A stretch of DNA of 64,000 bases, taken from Arcicella sp034931005 (lineage in GTDB: Bacteria; Bacteroidota; Bacteroidia; Cytophagales; Spirosomataceae). The stretch lies in contig NZ_JAYGIN010000023.1 of NCBI RefSeq assembly GCF_034931005.1, positions 57,263 to 121,262 on the forward strand, read 5' to 3'. Made by a program: the position numbers and the translations under genes. Shown piece after piece: positions 35,247 to 43,530 of this stretch (its first letter is position 1; every line of letters begins with the position of its first letter). Below the pieces are notes generated by a model, which made no database searches, was not told the DNA's origin, and saw only the letters and a list, made by a program, of their open reading frames with translations.

Positions 35247-36551
35247 TTATTTATTTTCAACTGCCATACGGTAAGGCTTTAATGCTAAATAACTGAATAA
35301 CAGACCAAATCCTCCGCCAATTAAGTATAAAAGCACCAATGAATAGCGAATCATGTTTTCATCTTTGAAGATAAAATCGGTAAAAAATGCTACTAAAAAT
35401 GGGCCTAAACCAATACCAACTATATTTAAAATGAAAAGAAAAATAGACGAAGCCAAAGCTCTAACTTGATTGGGCATAATTTCTTGAATTGCCGCCGTTG
35501 CCGCTCCAAAAGGGGCTGCTAATCCAAAAACAGGAATAGAAATTGCTAATAAAGCCCATTCTGCTTTTGGTAAAAGAGGAACATAAAAAGATATTAACGC
35601 TAAAAAGCCCCCTAAAACGCCTACTCGTAATCTTCCGTCTGTTTTGCCTTCTTTGGTGAGTTTATCGGCGTACCAACCGCCAAATATTACCCCCAATATA
35701 GAAGAAATAACAACCACTAAACCAAAAAATGCCCCTGCTCTTGGCACTTCCCAACCGTAAGTTCTGGAAACAAAAGTAGGAACCCACGCATTACAACCGT
35801 AGTTTATTAAAGCCTGACAAGCGGTTGAAAAACAGATTAATAAATAAGCTTTTTTATGTTTGAAAATAATAGCGAATGATTCAGAAAAAGATAATTTAAC
35901 CGTTTGCCCTGCTACTTGGAGTGAGTTTTTACGAGAAGGTTCTGTAATGGTAAAAAGTAATAAAGCAATCACTAAACCCGGAATTCCGACATACAAGAAA
36001 ATCATTTGCCAAGGATAAATTTCACCAAAGACAGGTACAGTCATCATGCCTTCTGTTGGCAATTTAGCCACAATTCCTGAGCCAATCAACGTTGCCAAAC
36101 CTGAGCCTAAAAACACCCCCATCGAAAAAATACTCATGGCAGTTGCCAAACGATTTTTAGGAAAAATATCCGCAATCAATGAAAAAGCAGAAGGTGAAAG
36201 CGTGGATTCGCCCACCCCAACGCCCATTCTCACTAAAAAGAACTGGGTATAATTCGCAATACCTGCACAAAGTGTCGTCATTACTGACCATATCGAAATA
36301 CCTACAATAATGATATTTCTACGATTTTTTCTATCCGCCAAACGCCCAATCATCATTCCGAAGAGCGTATAAAAAATGGCAAAACTCAGTCCCATCAATA
36401 AACTCATTTCGGTATCCGTCAAATGTAAGTCTCGCTTGATAGGTTTTACTAATAAGCTCAGGATTTGGCGGTCAATGAATGATGAAATATTGGCTAATGT
36501 CAATATAAAAATGACGTACCAAGCGTATCTATTTGAGTTTTGTGAGTTCAT
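35247..36551 (-). CDS. MFS transporter, Spinster-like
   Basis: 434 residues, about 12 membrane helices. SFIDRQILSLLVKPIKRDL in helix 1, GRLADRKNRRNIIIVG in loop 2-3 and GVGESTLSPSAFSLIADIF in helix 4/5 are typical of the Spinster-like branch often found with aromatic-acid and hydroxycinnamate genes. It heads the minus-strand cluster and is likely the inner-membrane importer of the acid then activated by the CoA ligase. The upstream minus-strand region (36552-36640) is AT-rich and would hold the cluster promoter. Substrate inferred from context only. Confidence 0.88.
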   Translation of the reverse strand: MNSQNSNRYAWYVIFILTLANISSFIDRQILSLLVKPIKRDLHLTDTEMSLLMGLSFAIFYTLFGMMIGRLADRKNRRNIIIVGISIWSVMTTLCAGIANYTQFFLVRMGVGVGESTLSPSAFSLIADIFPKNRLATAMSIFSMGVFLGSGLATLIGSGIVAKLPTEGMMTVPVFGEIYPWQMIFLYVGIPGLVIALLLFTITEPSRKNSLQVAGQTVKLSFSESFAIIFKHKKAYLLICFSTACQALINYGCNAWVPTFVSRTYGWEVPRAGAFFGLVVVISSILGVIFGGWYADKLTKEGKTDGRLRVGVLGGFLALISFYVPLLPKAEWALLAISIPVFGLAAPFGAATAAIQEIMPNQVRALASSIFLFILNIVGIGLGPFLVAFFTDFIFKDENMIRYSLVLLYLIGGGFGLLFSYLALKPYRMAVENK

Positions 36552-36748
36552 TAGTAGCTATATTATCTTAAAATTCCGTTAAATGGTCTTACAAAAAGAC
36601 AAAAAAATATTCAAATTGTCTAATACTAATTTATGATTGCAGTATAAGTAAATCTTATTGAACTTTGAACTCCCCTAAATTAAAAAGAGTGACAACGCAA
36701 AGCATCATCACTCTTTTAATTATTTTCAATTTATATTGAGAAAATCTA

Positions 36749-37321
36749 TTAATTCTTCTGAAATTCTCCCGTAGCACGAATTGAAATTTCGTCTCCAACC
36801 ATCACCGTTGCTAATTTTCCTCCAATACCAAAATCGCTTCTTTTAATAGTTGTAGTAGCTTTAATACCTAATTGTAATTTCTTGTTACTTGGGTTCGGGT
36901 GTGCCGCTGGGCCATTCATGGTTACGTCAAAAGTTGTTGATTTTGTTACTCCTTTCATCGTTAAATCACCCGTCATGGTATATTTATTCCCTGTTATTTT
37001 TTTCAAAGAAGTGCTTTTGAAAGTAATCGTTGGAAATTTCTCTACGTTAAACATATCTTCTCCTTTCAAGTGTCCATCACGCATTTCAAGGTCTGTATTG
37101 ATGCTCGCAGATTCTATGATAATTTCAAAAACTGCATCCGACAAATCATCTTTTGAAGCGGTAATTTTACCATCAAATTTCTTGAAATATCCGTCAACTT
37201 CTGAAATTCCGTGATGTTCGGCAATGAAAGTAAACTTTGAGTGACCTTTGTCAATCGTCCATTGTGCAAACGATGAAATTGACACTAAGATAAAAGCGAA
37301 AAGTAACGTTATTTTTTTCAT
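36749..37321 (-). CDS. YceI family periplasmic protein
   Basis: 190 residues with signal peptide LLFAFILVSISSFAQ. The YceI lipocalin-like fold is recognised from WTIDKGHSKFTFIAEHHGISEVDG, FPTITFKSTSL, YTMTGDLTMKGVTK and the C-terminal KRSDFGIGG. Members bind isoprenoid or amide lipids such as polyisoprenyl quinones in the periplasm and are often linked with stress or quinone handling. It stands alone, with its own short intergenic regions, downstream of the Asp-box protein gene on the same strand. Confidence 0.92.
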   Translation of the reverse strand: MKKITLLFAFILVSISSFAQWTIDKGHSKFTFIAEHHGISEVDGYFKKFDGKITASKDDLSDAVFEIIIESASINTDLEMRDGHLKGEDMFNVEKFPTITFKSTSLKKITGNKYTMTGDLTMKGVTKSTTFDVTMNGPAAHPNPSNKKLQLGIKATTTIKRSDFGIGGKLATVMVGDEISIRATGEFQKN

Positions 37322-37400
37322 GTTGTTTTTTGTTTAAGCGTTAAAGGAAATTGGGGTTAAGAAAATGGCAAAAAATAATGTATCCTATTCGACTTGGATT

Positions 37401-37434
37401 AATTTCCCGAAAGTTTTAAAACTTTCGGGAAGTT
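37401..37434. repeat. CCCGAAAGTTTTAAAACTTTCGGG hairpin family member
   Basis: A 34-bp near-perfect palindrome around TTTTAAAA with arms TCCCGAAAGT/ACTTTCGGGA, between the Asp-box protein and YceI genes. The same core occurs at 47160-47252 and 59986-60019 and in degraded form at 8230-8265. Confidence 0.85.
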
Positions 37435-37453
37435 CGGCAATAAATAACTATCA

Positions 37454-38785
37454 CTACAAACGTACCGTGCTAATTTTCAAGCTATTACGTTTATTGGCTT
37501 GTTTCACTTCATAAGCTACAAGTAATTGATTGTCAAGCACTAAACCTGTTGAGTTAATACCATTTGAAGAACCATCTACCCAAATAGTTTCCGAAACATT
37601 ATCTTTGTTTACTTTCTTGAAAGCAATTTGAGTAAGATTATTTTCTGGTTTATTTTGCTCCCAAAGTAAGATTTGACTCTGTGAACCTTCTGCCAAAGCT
37701 GCATTTTTTGCCGATGATTCACTTAATACTACTAATTTCTTTCCTTCATTGCTCACCAATCTAATACCACTTTCCTTTTCTGTTCCTGAGTACCAAGCAA
37801 ATAATGAGCCTTTTCCAGCAGTGGTAGCAACCGCTCCGCTATGTGGGCAACCGTTGATTTTCCACTCGTCATTATGCAAAATTTGAGGTTTCGAGAATGT
37901 TTCAGCATTATCTGTTGAAACCATTTTCGCCATGTCTCTGATATTATCGTTATTGTCACGATAAACAATATTTAATGCTCCATTGGCATCAATCAACATA
38001 CTAATTGGGCAACAGTCGCATACCACAGGGTCGATAACTCTTTCTGGTTGAAACTTTCCACCTTTTGTAACCACCATACGCAAATCACGTTCTTCGTGTT
38101 TTGTACTGTTGGCAACGTCTTTTAAATAAGCGACTGCCACTTCATCATTTGGCAATACAACGGCATCAAAAAAACCTCTTACAATTCCTTGTTTTGGGTC
38201 AGAATCAACTGATTCGGGTTTTGTCCAAGTATTTCCACCATCTGTTGAAACACAGTAAACAATATTAGAAGAACGTCCACCGCCACGCCCGCCTTGTGGA
38301 GGAGCAGGCTGATTTTGCGGAGGAGTACCGCCCTGAGAATGTCCATCTGCATGAGGAGGATTTTGAGCTTGTGGAGGAGCAGATTCTCCACGATTTGAGA
38401 ATACCGCAACTAAACTCCCATCTTTTTTGGTAAGCACTTTGGCACGCATCATACGGCTATTGGCAACACCTGCTCCTGCGAAAATCACTTTTTTATCTGA
38501 AAACGTTTTGCCTCTATCTTTTGAAAATGCTACACAAAAAGAAGTTACTCCGTCTGCATCTTTTTCTGTCCACGAAAGCATTACATCGCCTTTGGGAGTC
38601 TGAGCCAACAATGGCATCGAATACGCTTTTGTAGTATCATCGGGATTTAGGTTTGAAAAGTTATTGTCTTCAATAATTGAATGACAAACTGCAATTTCTG
38701 AAGATGTATTTTCAACTTTTTTACTGCTGAAAAACGCTCCAATTCCTAATAATAAAAGCTGAAATGAAATGATTAACTTAATCAT
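37454..38785 (-). CDS. Exported sialidase-fold (Asp-box) protein of unknown activity
   Basis: 443 residues with an N-terminal hydrophobic signal. Asp-boxes, the SxDxGxTW structural repeat of sialidase-type propellers, are visible: FSKDRGKTFSD, VSTDGGNTWTKPE and a weaker VSTDNAETFSKPQ. A conspicuous Pro/Gln/Gly-rich insert (about residues 140-170, PPQAQNPP ... QGGRGGGR) interrupts the first blades, a feature not part of the fold. The arginine triad of true neuraminidases is not evident, so catalytic sialidase activity is doubtful. It lies in the same direction as a haem-binding-domain gene, pointing to a periplasmic role. CDCCP in the middle could bind metal. Confidence 0.72.
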   Translation of the reverse strand: MIKLIISFQLLLLGIGAFFSSKKVENTSSEIAVCHSIIEDNNFSNLNPDDTTKAYSMPLLAQTPKGDVMLSWTEKDADGVTSFCVAFSKDRGKTFSDKKVIFAGAGVANSRMMRAKVLTKKDGSLVAVFSNRGESAPPQAQNPPHADGHSQGGTPPQNQPAPPQGGRGGGRSSNIVYCVSTDGGNTWTKPESVDSDPKQGIVRGFFDAVVLPNDEVAVAYLKDVANSTKHEERDLRMVVTKGGKFQPERVIDPVVCDCCPISMLIDANGALNIVYRDNNDNIRDMAKMVSTDNAETFSKPQILHNDEWKINGCPHSGAVATTAGKGSLFAWYSGTEKESGIRLVSNEGKKLVVLSESSAKNAALAEGSQSQILLWEQNKPENNLTQIAFKKVNKDNVSETIWVDGSSNGINSTGLVLDNQLLVAYEVKQANKRNSLKISTVRL

Positions 38786-38805
38786 GATTTTTAAATTTAA
38801 TTGTT

Positions 38806-38943
38806 TGAGTAACACAGACTTTAGTCTGTAACTGTATTTTTACAGACTAAAGTCTGTGTTACTATTTTACAGACTGAAGTCTGTAACTGTATTTTTACAG
38901 ACTAAAGTCTGTGTTACTATTTTGCAGACTGAAGTCTGTGGTA
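38806..38943. repeat. Array of five CAGACTTTAGTCTG palindromes
   Basis: Five 14-16 bp palindromes (ACAGACT-A/T-AGTCTGT variants) spaced by ACTGTATTTTT or GTTACTATTTT, with a 55-bp higher-order period (38841 and 38896). The array joins the genes of the haem-binding protein and the Asp-box protein, and its right end provides the TAG stop of the former (38944-38946). Confidence 0.88.
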
Positions 38944-39447
38944 CTAAGACTTAGCTGTTCTTTTTTTCATTTTCAAACTATCTGCTGGGTATTTTGCTTT
39001 CAAAGTATCCATCTGAGTTTTAGCCCAATTGATGATTAATTCTCTTTGCTCAGGCGTTAAATTAGCTTCTTTATGTAAGCCCAAAAGTGTATATGAGCCA
39101 TCTGGCATTTCTTTTTCTTCAACCGTTTCAACGATTTCTTCCAATTTGTGGTTCTGAATGGCAATAGGTAATTGGGTAAAAGTAGAAAAATTCAAATGTC
39201 TTTTTCCATCCGTTACATGATGATTCAGCATCCAAGCCACAGGCTGAATATTATTGTACCAAGGATAAACCGTCTTGTTGCTATGGCAGTCATTACAAGA
39301 AACCGTCAGCAAATGTTGAACGTCATTCGGTACATTATATTTCGTTGAGATATTGTGCGTTTGGTCGTCTGATTCGTTTTTTTCTGGATGAATAAATTGG
39401 ATTAATACTAAAATAGCGACCAATCCTAAGAGAATTTTCTTCTTCAT
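38944..39447 (-). CDS. Haem-binding-domain periplasmic protein
   Basis: 167 residues; N-terminal membrane/signal segment ILLGLVAILVLIQFI. One CNDCHSNKT motif is a c-type haem attachment site, followed by YPWYNNIQPVAWMLNHHVTDG, characteristic of the Bacteroidota haem-binding domain (PF14376-like). It is probably an anchored periplasmic electron carrier or sensor. The charged C-terminus TLKAKYPADSLKMKKRTAKS is not conserved in the fold. The neighbour downstream in the same direction is the Asp-box protein; the two may be co-transcribed through the palindrome array. Confidence 0.88.
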   Translation of the reverse strand: MKKKILLGLVAILVLIQFIHPEKNESDDQTHNISTKYNVPNDVQHLLTVSCNDCHSNKTVYPWYNNIQPVAWMLNHHVTDGKRHLNFSTFTQLPIAIQNHKLEEIVETVEEKEMPDGSYTLLGLHKEANLTPEQRELIINWAKTQMDTLKAKYPADSLKMKKRTAKS

Positions 39448-39724
39448 TTTGTTAGGGTTTTAATTTATAATGAGCGAATAAAGAGCAATTTGCGAAAAGC
39501 GAATAGGGTAAATACATGATTTCTTATTTACAATCATTAGAGAAAACTGTCTAAATATTTTAGTATATCCCTTGTAATTCAACGCTTTGACAGAACAAAT
39601 TTATATGTCAATAAATTAATAAAAATGACTATTAGATACTCCAAGCTATTTATTCGACAATTAGTCTTTATTTCAAATTTTATTCGACTATCTCGCTCTT
39701 TCAAACGACATTTAGCCTTTCAGA

Positions 39725-40258
39725 TTACAAAACTTTCCAAACCTGAATAACAACGCCATCGGGGTTACGGATTCCTTTACAGATAAAAATGGCATTGTTC
39801 ATCCAATCGTATTTTCCAGTGGGTGCTTCAAATTTTGGAACGGCTCTAAAATAATATTCGCTTGATGGTACGGCTTCTCCACGTCCAATACGAGCCGCCA
39901 CTTCGGGTGTTGCTACACGCAAACCTGTGTTTTTGATATAAATAATCACGCCATCGTCAGTCTTTATTTGATAATGTGCTTCCAATTCTGCTACGCCATC
40001 TTTTCTCACAATTTGCCAATCTGCACCACCATCCAAGATTTCGCCTTTCATTTTTGGGCCTTCAAAACTTCCTCCAATAATCGGAATGATACGACGTGTT
40101 CCTCTTGGTGTTTCGCCAACTACCAAGGCAGGTTTTAGTTTCACTTTCAATTCACAGATGTATTCTAAACTTGGAGCTTCTGGTTTTTCTGAGTTTTGAG
40201 CAAATGCTTTTATTCCAAATAATATCATCAAAAGGATAAGACAAACGTTTTTTTTCAT
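39725..40258 (-). CDS. DUF3237 family secreted protein
   Basis: 177 residues from MKKNVCLILLMILFG with a signal peptide ending IKAFAQ. The rest matches DUF3237 (YECELKVKL-like opening, RRIIPIIGGSFEGPKM, LDGGADWQIVRKDGVAELEAHY, YYFRAVPKFEAP). Function unknown; homologues are often near aromatic or lignin-related catabolic genes. It is divergent from the LysR gene with a 105-bp shared promoter region, the usual layout for a LysR regulator and its target. Start at 40258 is chosen because the longer frame to 40294 lacks a signal peptide. Confidence 0.85.
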   Translation of the reverse strand: MKKNVCLILLMILFGIKAFAQNSEKPEAPSLEYICELKVKLKPALVVGETPRGTRRIIPIIGGSFEGPKMKGEILDGGADWQIVRKDGVAELEAHYQIKTDDGVIIYIKNTGLRVATPEVAARIGRGEAVPSSEYYFRAVPKFEAPTGKYDWMNNAIFICKGIRNPDGVVIQVWKVL

Positions 40259-40363
40259 GTCAGATTCTAGTTTTAAGATTCTTTTTTCGACCAAAAGTCA
40301 AAAAAAATCTCAATTAAATCTAATATTTATTTATAATTTTGCCATAAGAAAAACTTATGAGAT

Positions 40364-41272
40364 TTGGAATTACGACAATTACGATACTTTGTTGGTGTGG
40401 CCGATGAGCTACATTTTGGAAGAGCAGCCGAGAAGCTTTTTGTATCTCAACCTGCTCTAAGTCAGCAAATTCATTTATTAGAAGATGAAATTGGCGTGGA
40501 GCTATTTGGTAGAGCCAAAAGAACGCAACTCCGAAAAGTAGAACTTACGGAAGCAGGAACAGTGTTCTTGATTGAAGCCAGAAAAATCCTTCAACTTTCA
40601 GGAAAAGCCATTGAAACTGCTCGTCGAATTGGCATCCAACAAAAAATTATCAAATTAGGCGTATATAGAATGATGTTACGTAGCAGGGTGGTTGAAATTC
40701 TTCGAGTTTTTGCTTTAAACTTTCCTGATATTGAAATAAAATTAGTGGAATTACCTACTTTTTTAGCCATTCAAGATGCTCTTTTTGATGAAACCATTGA
40801 TTTGGGTATTACGATGCTTCCACTAAAATATAATCAACTCACGGAAACACCTTTCAAAACAGGTTATATGAAGGTAATGCTTTCAGAAACCCATCCACTT
40901 GCTTCAGAAGATAGCCTCAAACTTGACCAATTAAAAAATGAAAAGTGGATTGAAATCAATAAATCCATACACACCATTTTTGAAGATATTGAGCGAATGT
41001 GTAAAAATGCGGGTTTCAATCGTGAGTCATTTATTGTTCAAGAAGTTTCATCTATTGAGCTTTTGGGAGGATTGGTCAGTTTAGGAATCGGGATAGCTTT
41101 TGTACCATCTTTCTATGATGCCAGCCGTGTGCAAGGAGTTGTTTGTAAAGAACTCATCAATTCAGACGGTTCACCATTTAAGGAAGTGGCAATAAAACAA
41201 GCCATTTGTTACAAAACAGCAACCTCCACACCTACTATTCAAGCCCTAACATCATTGGTAAAAGATATGTAA
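40364..41272 (+). CDS. LysR family transcriptional regulator (TTG start)
   Basis: 302 residues. The N-terminal winged helix starts (M)ELRQLRYFVGVADELHFG, then RAAEKLFVSQPALSQQIHLLE, the textbook LysR opening, so the TTG at 40364 must be the start codon; no ATG or GTG fits. The C-terminal effector domain reads IKLGVYRMMLRSRVVEILR and so on. It most resembles regulators of aromatic-acid catabolism (BenM/CatM branch) by its opening segment. Divergent to DUF3237, which it likely controls. Confidence 0.9.
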   Translation: MELRQLRYFVGVADELHFGRAAEKLFVSQPALSQQIHLLEDEIGVELFGRAKRTQLRKVELTEAGTVFLIEARKILQLSGKAIETARRIGIQQKIIKLGVYRMMLRSRVVEILRVFALNFPDIEIKLVELPTFLAIQDALFDETIDLGITMLPLKYNQLTETPFKTGYMKVMLSETHPLASEDSLKLDQLKNEKWIEINKSIHTIFEDIERMCKNAGFNRESFIVQEVSSIELLGGLVSLGIGIAFVPSFYDASRVQGVVCKELINSDGSPFKEVAIKQAICYKTATSTPTIQALTSLVKDM

Positions 41273-41438
41273 TTTTTTGTTTATCCAAAGTTATATTTCA
41301 TTAGCTAAATCTATTTTTTATTAGCTAATATCCTGATATATAAGTTTTTATATCATTGAAACAGGATAAGGTATTGTACAATTTGATTTCAATATAAATT
41401 TGTATTAATAATCAAACTCTAAAGCCTTACCTCCTATC

Positions 41439-41570
41439 ATGCTCGTATTTCTGACCATTACCATTCTTGCAGTCATTATTTTATATTCTCTCAAAAAAGG
41501 GTCTTCACAACAAGACCCACTACAAGATTTTTTAAAAGCTAAAAATAAACATAAAAAAAATAAGGTTTAA
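41439..41570 (+). CDS. Small single-pass membrane protein, 43 residues
   Basis: ATG at 41439, TAA at 41568-41570. The N-terminal 17 residues are strongly hydrophobic (LVFLTITILAVIILYSL), followed by a polar, lysine-rich tail ending AKNKHKKNKV. It is followed 10 bp later by a perfect terminator hairpin, which supports a real short transcript. No family recognised. The layout (one helix, basic cytoplasmic tail) is that of small membrane-bound modulators or cytochrome-oxidase-type accessory peptides, but no function can be claimed. Confidence 0.55.
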   Translation: MLVFLTITILAVIILYSLKKGSSQQDPLQDFLKAKNKHKKNKV

Positions 41571-41580
41571 ATCAAACCAA

Positions 41581-41609
41581 AAAAGGTACAGGAATATCCT
41601 GTACCTTTT
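41581..41609 (+). terminator. Perfect 13-bp stem terminator
   Basis: AAAAGGTACAGGA (41581-41593), 3-base loop, exact complement to 41609 ending in TTTT. It ends the small membrane protein transcript. The rest of 41610-42003 is AT-rich, with no gene seen, and holds the LytTR regulator promoter. Confidence 0.88.
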
Positions 41610-42003
41610 CCATATCACTAACACACCAAATATAGCTGCCGTGATAAATTACTTTATAAGTAGTTATTTTACCATTTCAAACTATACTGTCGGTTGCAAA
41701 GTTATATGCAATTTTAATGATTCCATAGTTCATATAATCAAACTGCAATTTGTTTAATGAAATCTAAATCCAGCCTACAAAACGATTTGGACTCATCCAA
41801 AATTCTGCAAATTAATATCCATTTTTCAAAATACTGTATAATTTCTTTACGTTCAAGTTATTTTTTCTTCTTTTAATAATACCGATAACTCATTTTTTAA
41901 GCTATAATTTGCAAGACTACACAATTTCTTGCAAATTATTGCTTATATTTGCCTTCCGCAATCCATAACCCACTGAAAAACAACCCATTACCCTGCCTAA
42001 TTT

Positions 42004-42732
42004 ATGCAAGTGACTTATAAATATATAGTTATTGAAGACAATCCTATTGATAGGAAAATTTTAAATGAATGTCTTCAAAAGCTCCCCCATTTGAAATTAA
42101 TAGACACTTTTCAAAATCCAATAGATGCCATTCAAACTATCCATAGCAATACCGTTGATATTATCTTTATGGATATAGAAATGCCCGAAATGTCGGGACT
42201 TGGACTATTAAATTCTTTAGAAAAAATCCCCATTGTTATTCTCATTTCCAATCATATTCAATATGCAATGGAAGCTTTTGAGATGGGTGTAACTGACTAT
42301 ATTCAGAAACCTTTCACTTTTGAAAGACTCTTGAAAGCCATCAGTCGAGGAATAGAATTACTTAATTTACAAAACAGAAGTATTCAAGAATTGACCGCTC
42401 CAAAAGACAATTTTATATTCTTGAAAGCTGGTCGGGAATTACTAAAATTTAATCTCAACGATATTCTATATATCGAAGCGTTAGCATCTTTTACAAAAAT
42501 TTTTACCGAAGACAAGATTTCGGTAATTAGCGAATCTATTTCTGATTTACACGCAAAACTTCCCCCCAACAGTTTCTTGCGAGTACATAAATCATATTTA
42601 GTTCCTTTCAGTAAAATCATTGGAATTTCCACCAAAAATGTAATTTTAGAAAATCATAAAATACCTTTGGGGCTTTCATATCGTGAGCGAATTGAAAAAG
42701 TATTAGCAGGTAATGAGAGTATTAGAGAGTAA
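42004..42732 (+). CDS. LytTR-type response regulator
   Basis: 242 residues. N-terminal receiver with acidic pair ED at 11-12, phospho-acceptor Asp57 in IIFMDIEMPEMSG and K in YIQKPF. C-terminal LytTR DNA-binding domain (about 135-235) with LKAGRELLKFNLNDILYIEA and SFLRVHKSYLVPFSKI. No histidine kinase of the LytS type is next to it, so it is an orphan here. Its own AT-rich upstream region and downstream terminator make it monocistronic. Confidence 0.92.
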   Translation: MQVTYKYIVIEDNPIDRKILNECLQKLPHLKLIDTFQNPIDAIQTIHSNTVDIIFMDIEMPEMSGLGLLNSLEKIPIVILISNHIQYAMEAFEMGVTDYIQKPFTFERLLKAISRGIELLNLQNRSIQELTAPKDNFIFLKAGRELLKFNLNDILYIEALASFTKIFTEDKISVISESISDLHAKLPPNSFLRVHKSYLVPFSKIIGISTKNVILENHKIPLGLSYRERIEKVLAGNESIRE

Positions 42733-42760
42733 AAACTATCGACTTCTTATAAAAATACAA

Positions 42761-42793
42761 GCCCTCACAAAAATATTTTGTGAGGGCTTTTTT
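42761..42793 (+). terminator. Rho-independent terminator of LytTR gene
   Basis: GCCCTCACAAAA (42761-42772), 3-base loop, TTTTGTGAGGGC (42776-42787) and six T. Textbook structure 28 bp after the stop codon. Confidence 0.92.
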
Positions 42794-42864
42794 GCTTGAT
42801 GTGTTAGTGATGAACCTCTTCGGAACATTTTGCAAAATTGTCGATTTTCATACATTCATTTTAG

Positions 42865-43017
42865 CGTAAAAATACCTGTTTTAAACTTTGTTATCAAACG
42901 GCGGTAAAACAGGTATTTTTACGTGTTATGTATCCAAAAATATTCCATAGTTTTGCAATAACCTCGATTGTTGGCGGACAATCATTCCCAGCCTTTAGAT
43001 TTTTTTATTAGGCTGGG
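42865..43017. other. Two further hairpins in a 329-bp gene-free gap
   Basis: A 19-bp perfect inverted repeat CGTAAAAATACCTGTTTTA at 42865-42883 / 42905-42923 encloses a 21-base loop, and CCCAGCCT (42987-42994) pairs with AGGCTGGG (43010-43017). They lie upstream of the signalling cluster at 43062 and could act in its leader RNA or as an operator. No gene visible. Confidence 0.65.
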
Positions 43018-43061
43018 GATTAAGAGGACATCTCATAATAACATATTTAACTCATTGACTC

Positions 43062-43454
43062 ATGTCTAATCTAAAAAAACATCCTAAAGATTATCATTAT
43101 CCATTAAAACAAGCACAAAAAGACACTGCTCGCTGGCGTGAAACACAAGTGGTTCATGCTTTTGCTATCGACAGACAAGAGTTGATAGACATCATCAATG
43201 AAGCACCTGATGAAGTAGATGTTGTTCGTGTTTATTTTGGCATGGATGCCAACGGTCATGAAAAAATGTTCTTGGTTGCTGCTAAAAAAGAAGTAGTAAC
43301 CAGTGAAGAAGATGGAGAAGAAACAATTATCATCAAAGACTTAATTGACCAAAATGCGGTTATTCAAGAAGATGGTTCGGTTGAATATTATGTTTATGAT
43401 TTCACGAATCCATGCCCACCAACGTGCGATATTGAGAGTCCTTTAATGAACTAA
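43062..43454 (+). CDS. Small acidic protein of unknown function
   Basis: 130 residues, no signal or membrane segment. The N-terminal half has mixed helices (TQVVHAFAIDRQELIDIINE), a strand-like VDVVRVYFGMDANGHEKMFLVAA, an acidic stretch TSEEDGEETIII, and a C-terminal FTNPCPPTCD with two cysteines. I recognise this only as a recurring Bacteroidota small-protein type; no function is known to me. It heads a same-strand set: this protein, a membrane protein, a histidine kinase and a response regulator. The conserved-looking CPPTC tail could bind metal or form a disulfide. The first gap contains a terminator, so expression may be in excess over the downstream genes. Confidence 0.8.
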   Translation: MSNLKKHPKDYHYPLKQAQKDTARWRETQVVHAFAIDRQELIDIINEAPDEVDVVRVYFGMDANGHEKMFLVAAKKEVVTSEEDGEETIIIKDLIDQNAVIQEDGSVEYYVYDFTNPCPPTCDIESPLMN

Positions 43455-43467
43455 TAAACTCAAAATG

Positions 43468-43503
43468 CCGCAAGGTTTTTCTAAACCATTCCTTGCGGTT
43501 TTT
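43468..43503 (+). terminator. Terminator between small acidic and membrane protein genes
   Basis: CCGCAAGG (43468-43475) pairs with CCTTGCGG (43491-43498), then TTTTT. It lies inside the 5' end of the longer alternative frame of the next gene, which argues for the later ATG at 43531. Confidence 0.85.
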
Positions 43504-43530
43504 ACACTTTGCCACCTAACATTTATAAAT

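Noticed and set aside
37454..38785. True exo-alpha-sialidase
   Set aside because: Asp-boxes are structural and occur in many propellers; the arginine triad and FRIP-type motif are not seen and no sialic acid genes are nearby.
38806..38943. Regular palindromes as CRISPR-like repeats
   Set aside because: The linkers between units are themselves repeated, not unique, and the unit is only 14-16 bp.
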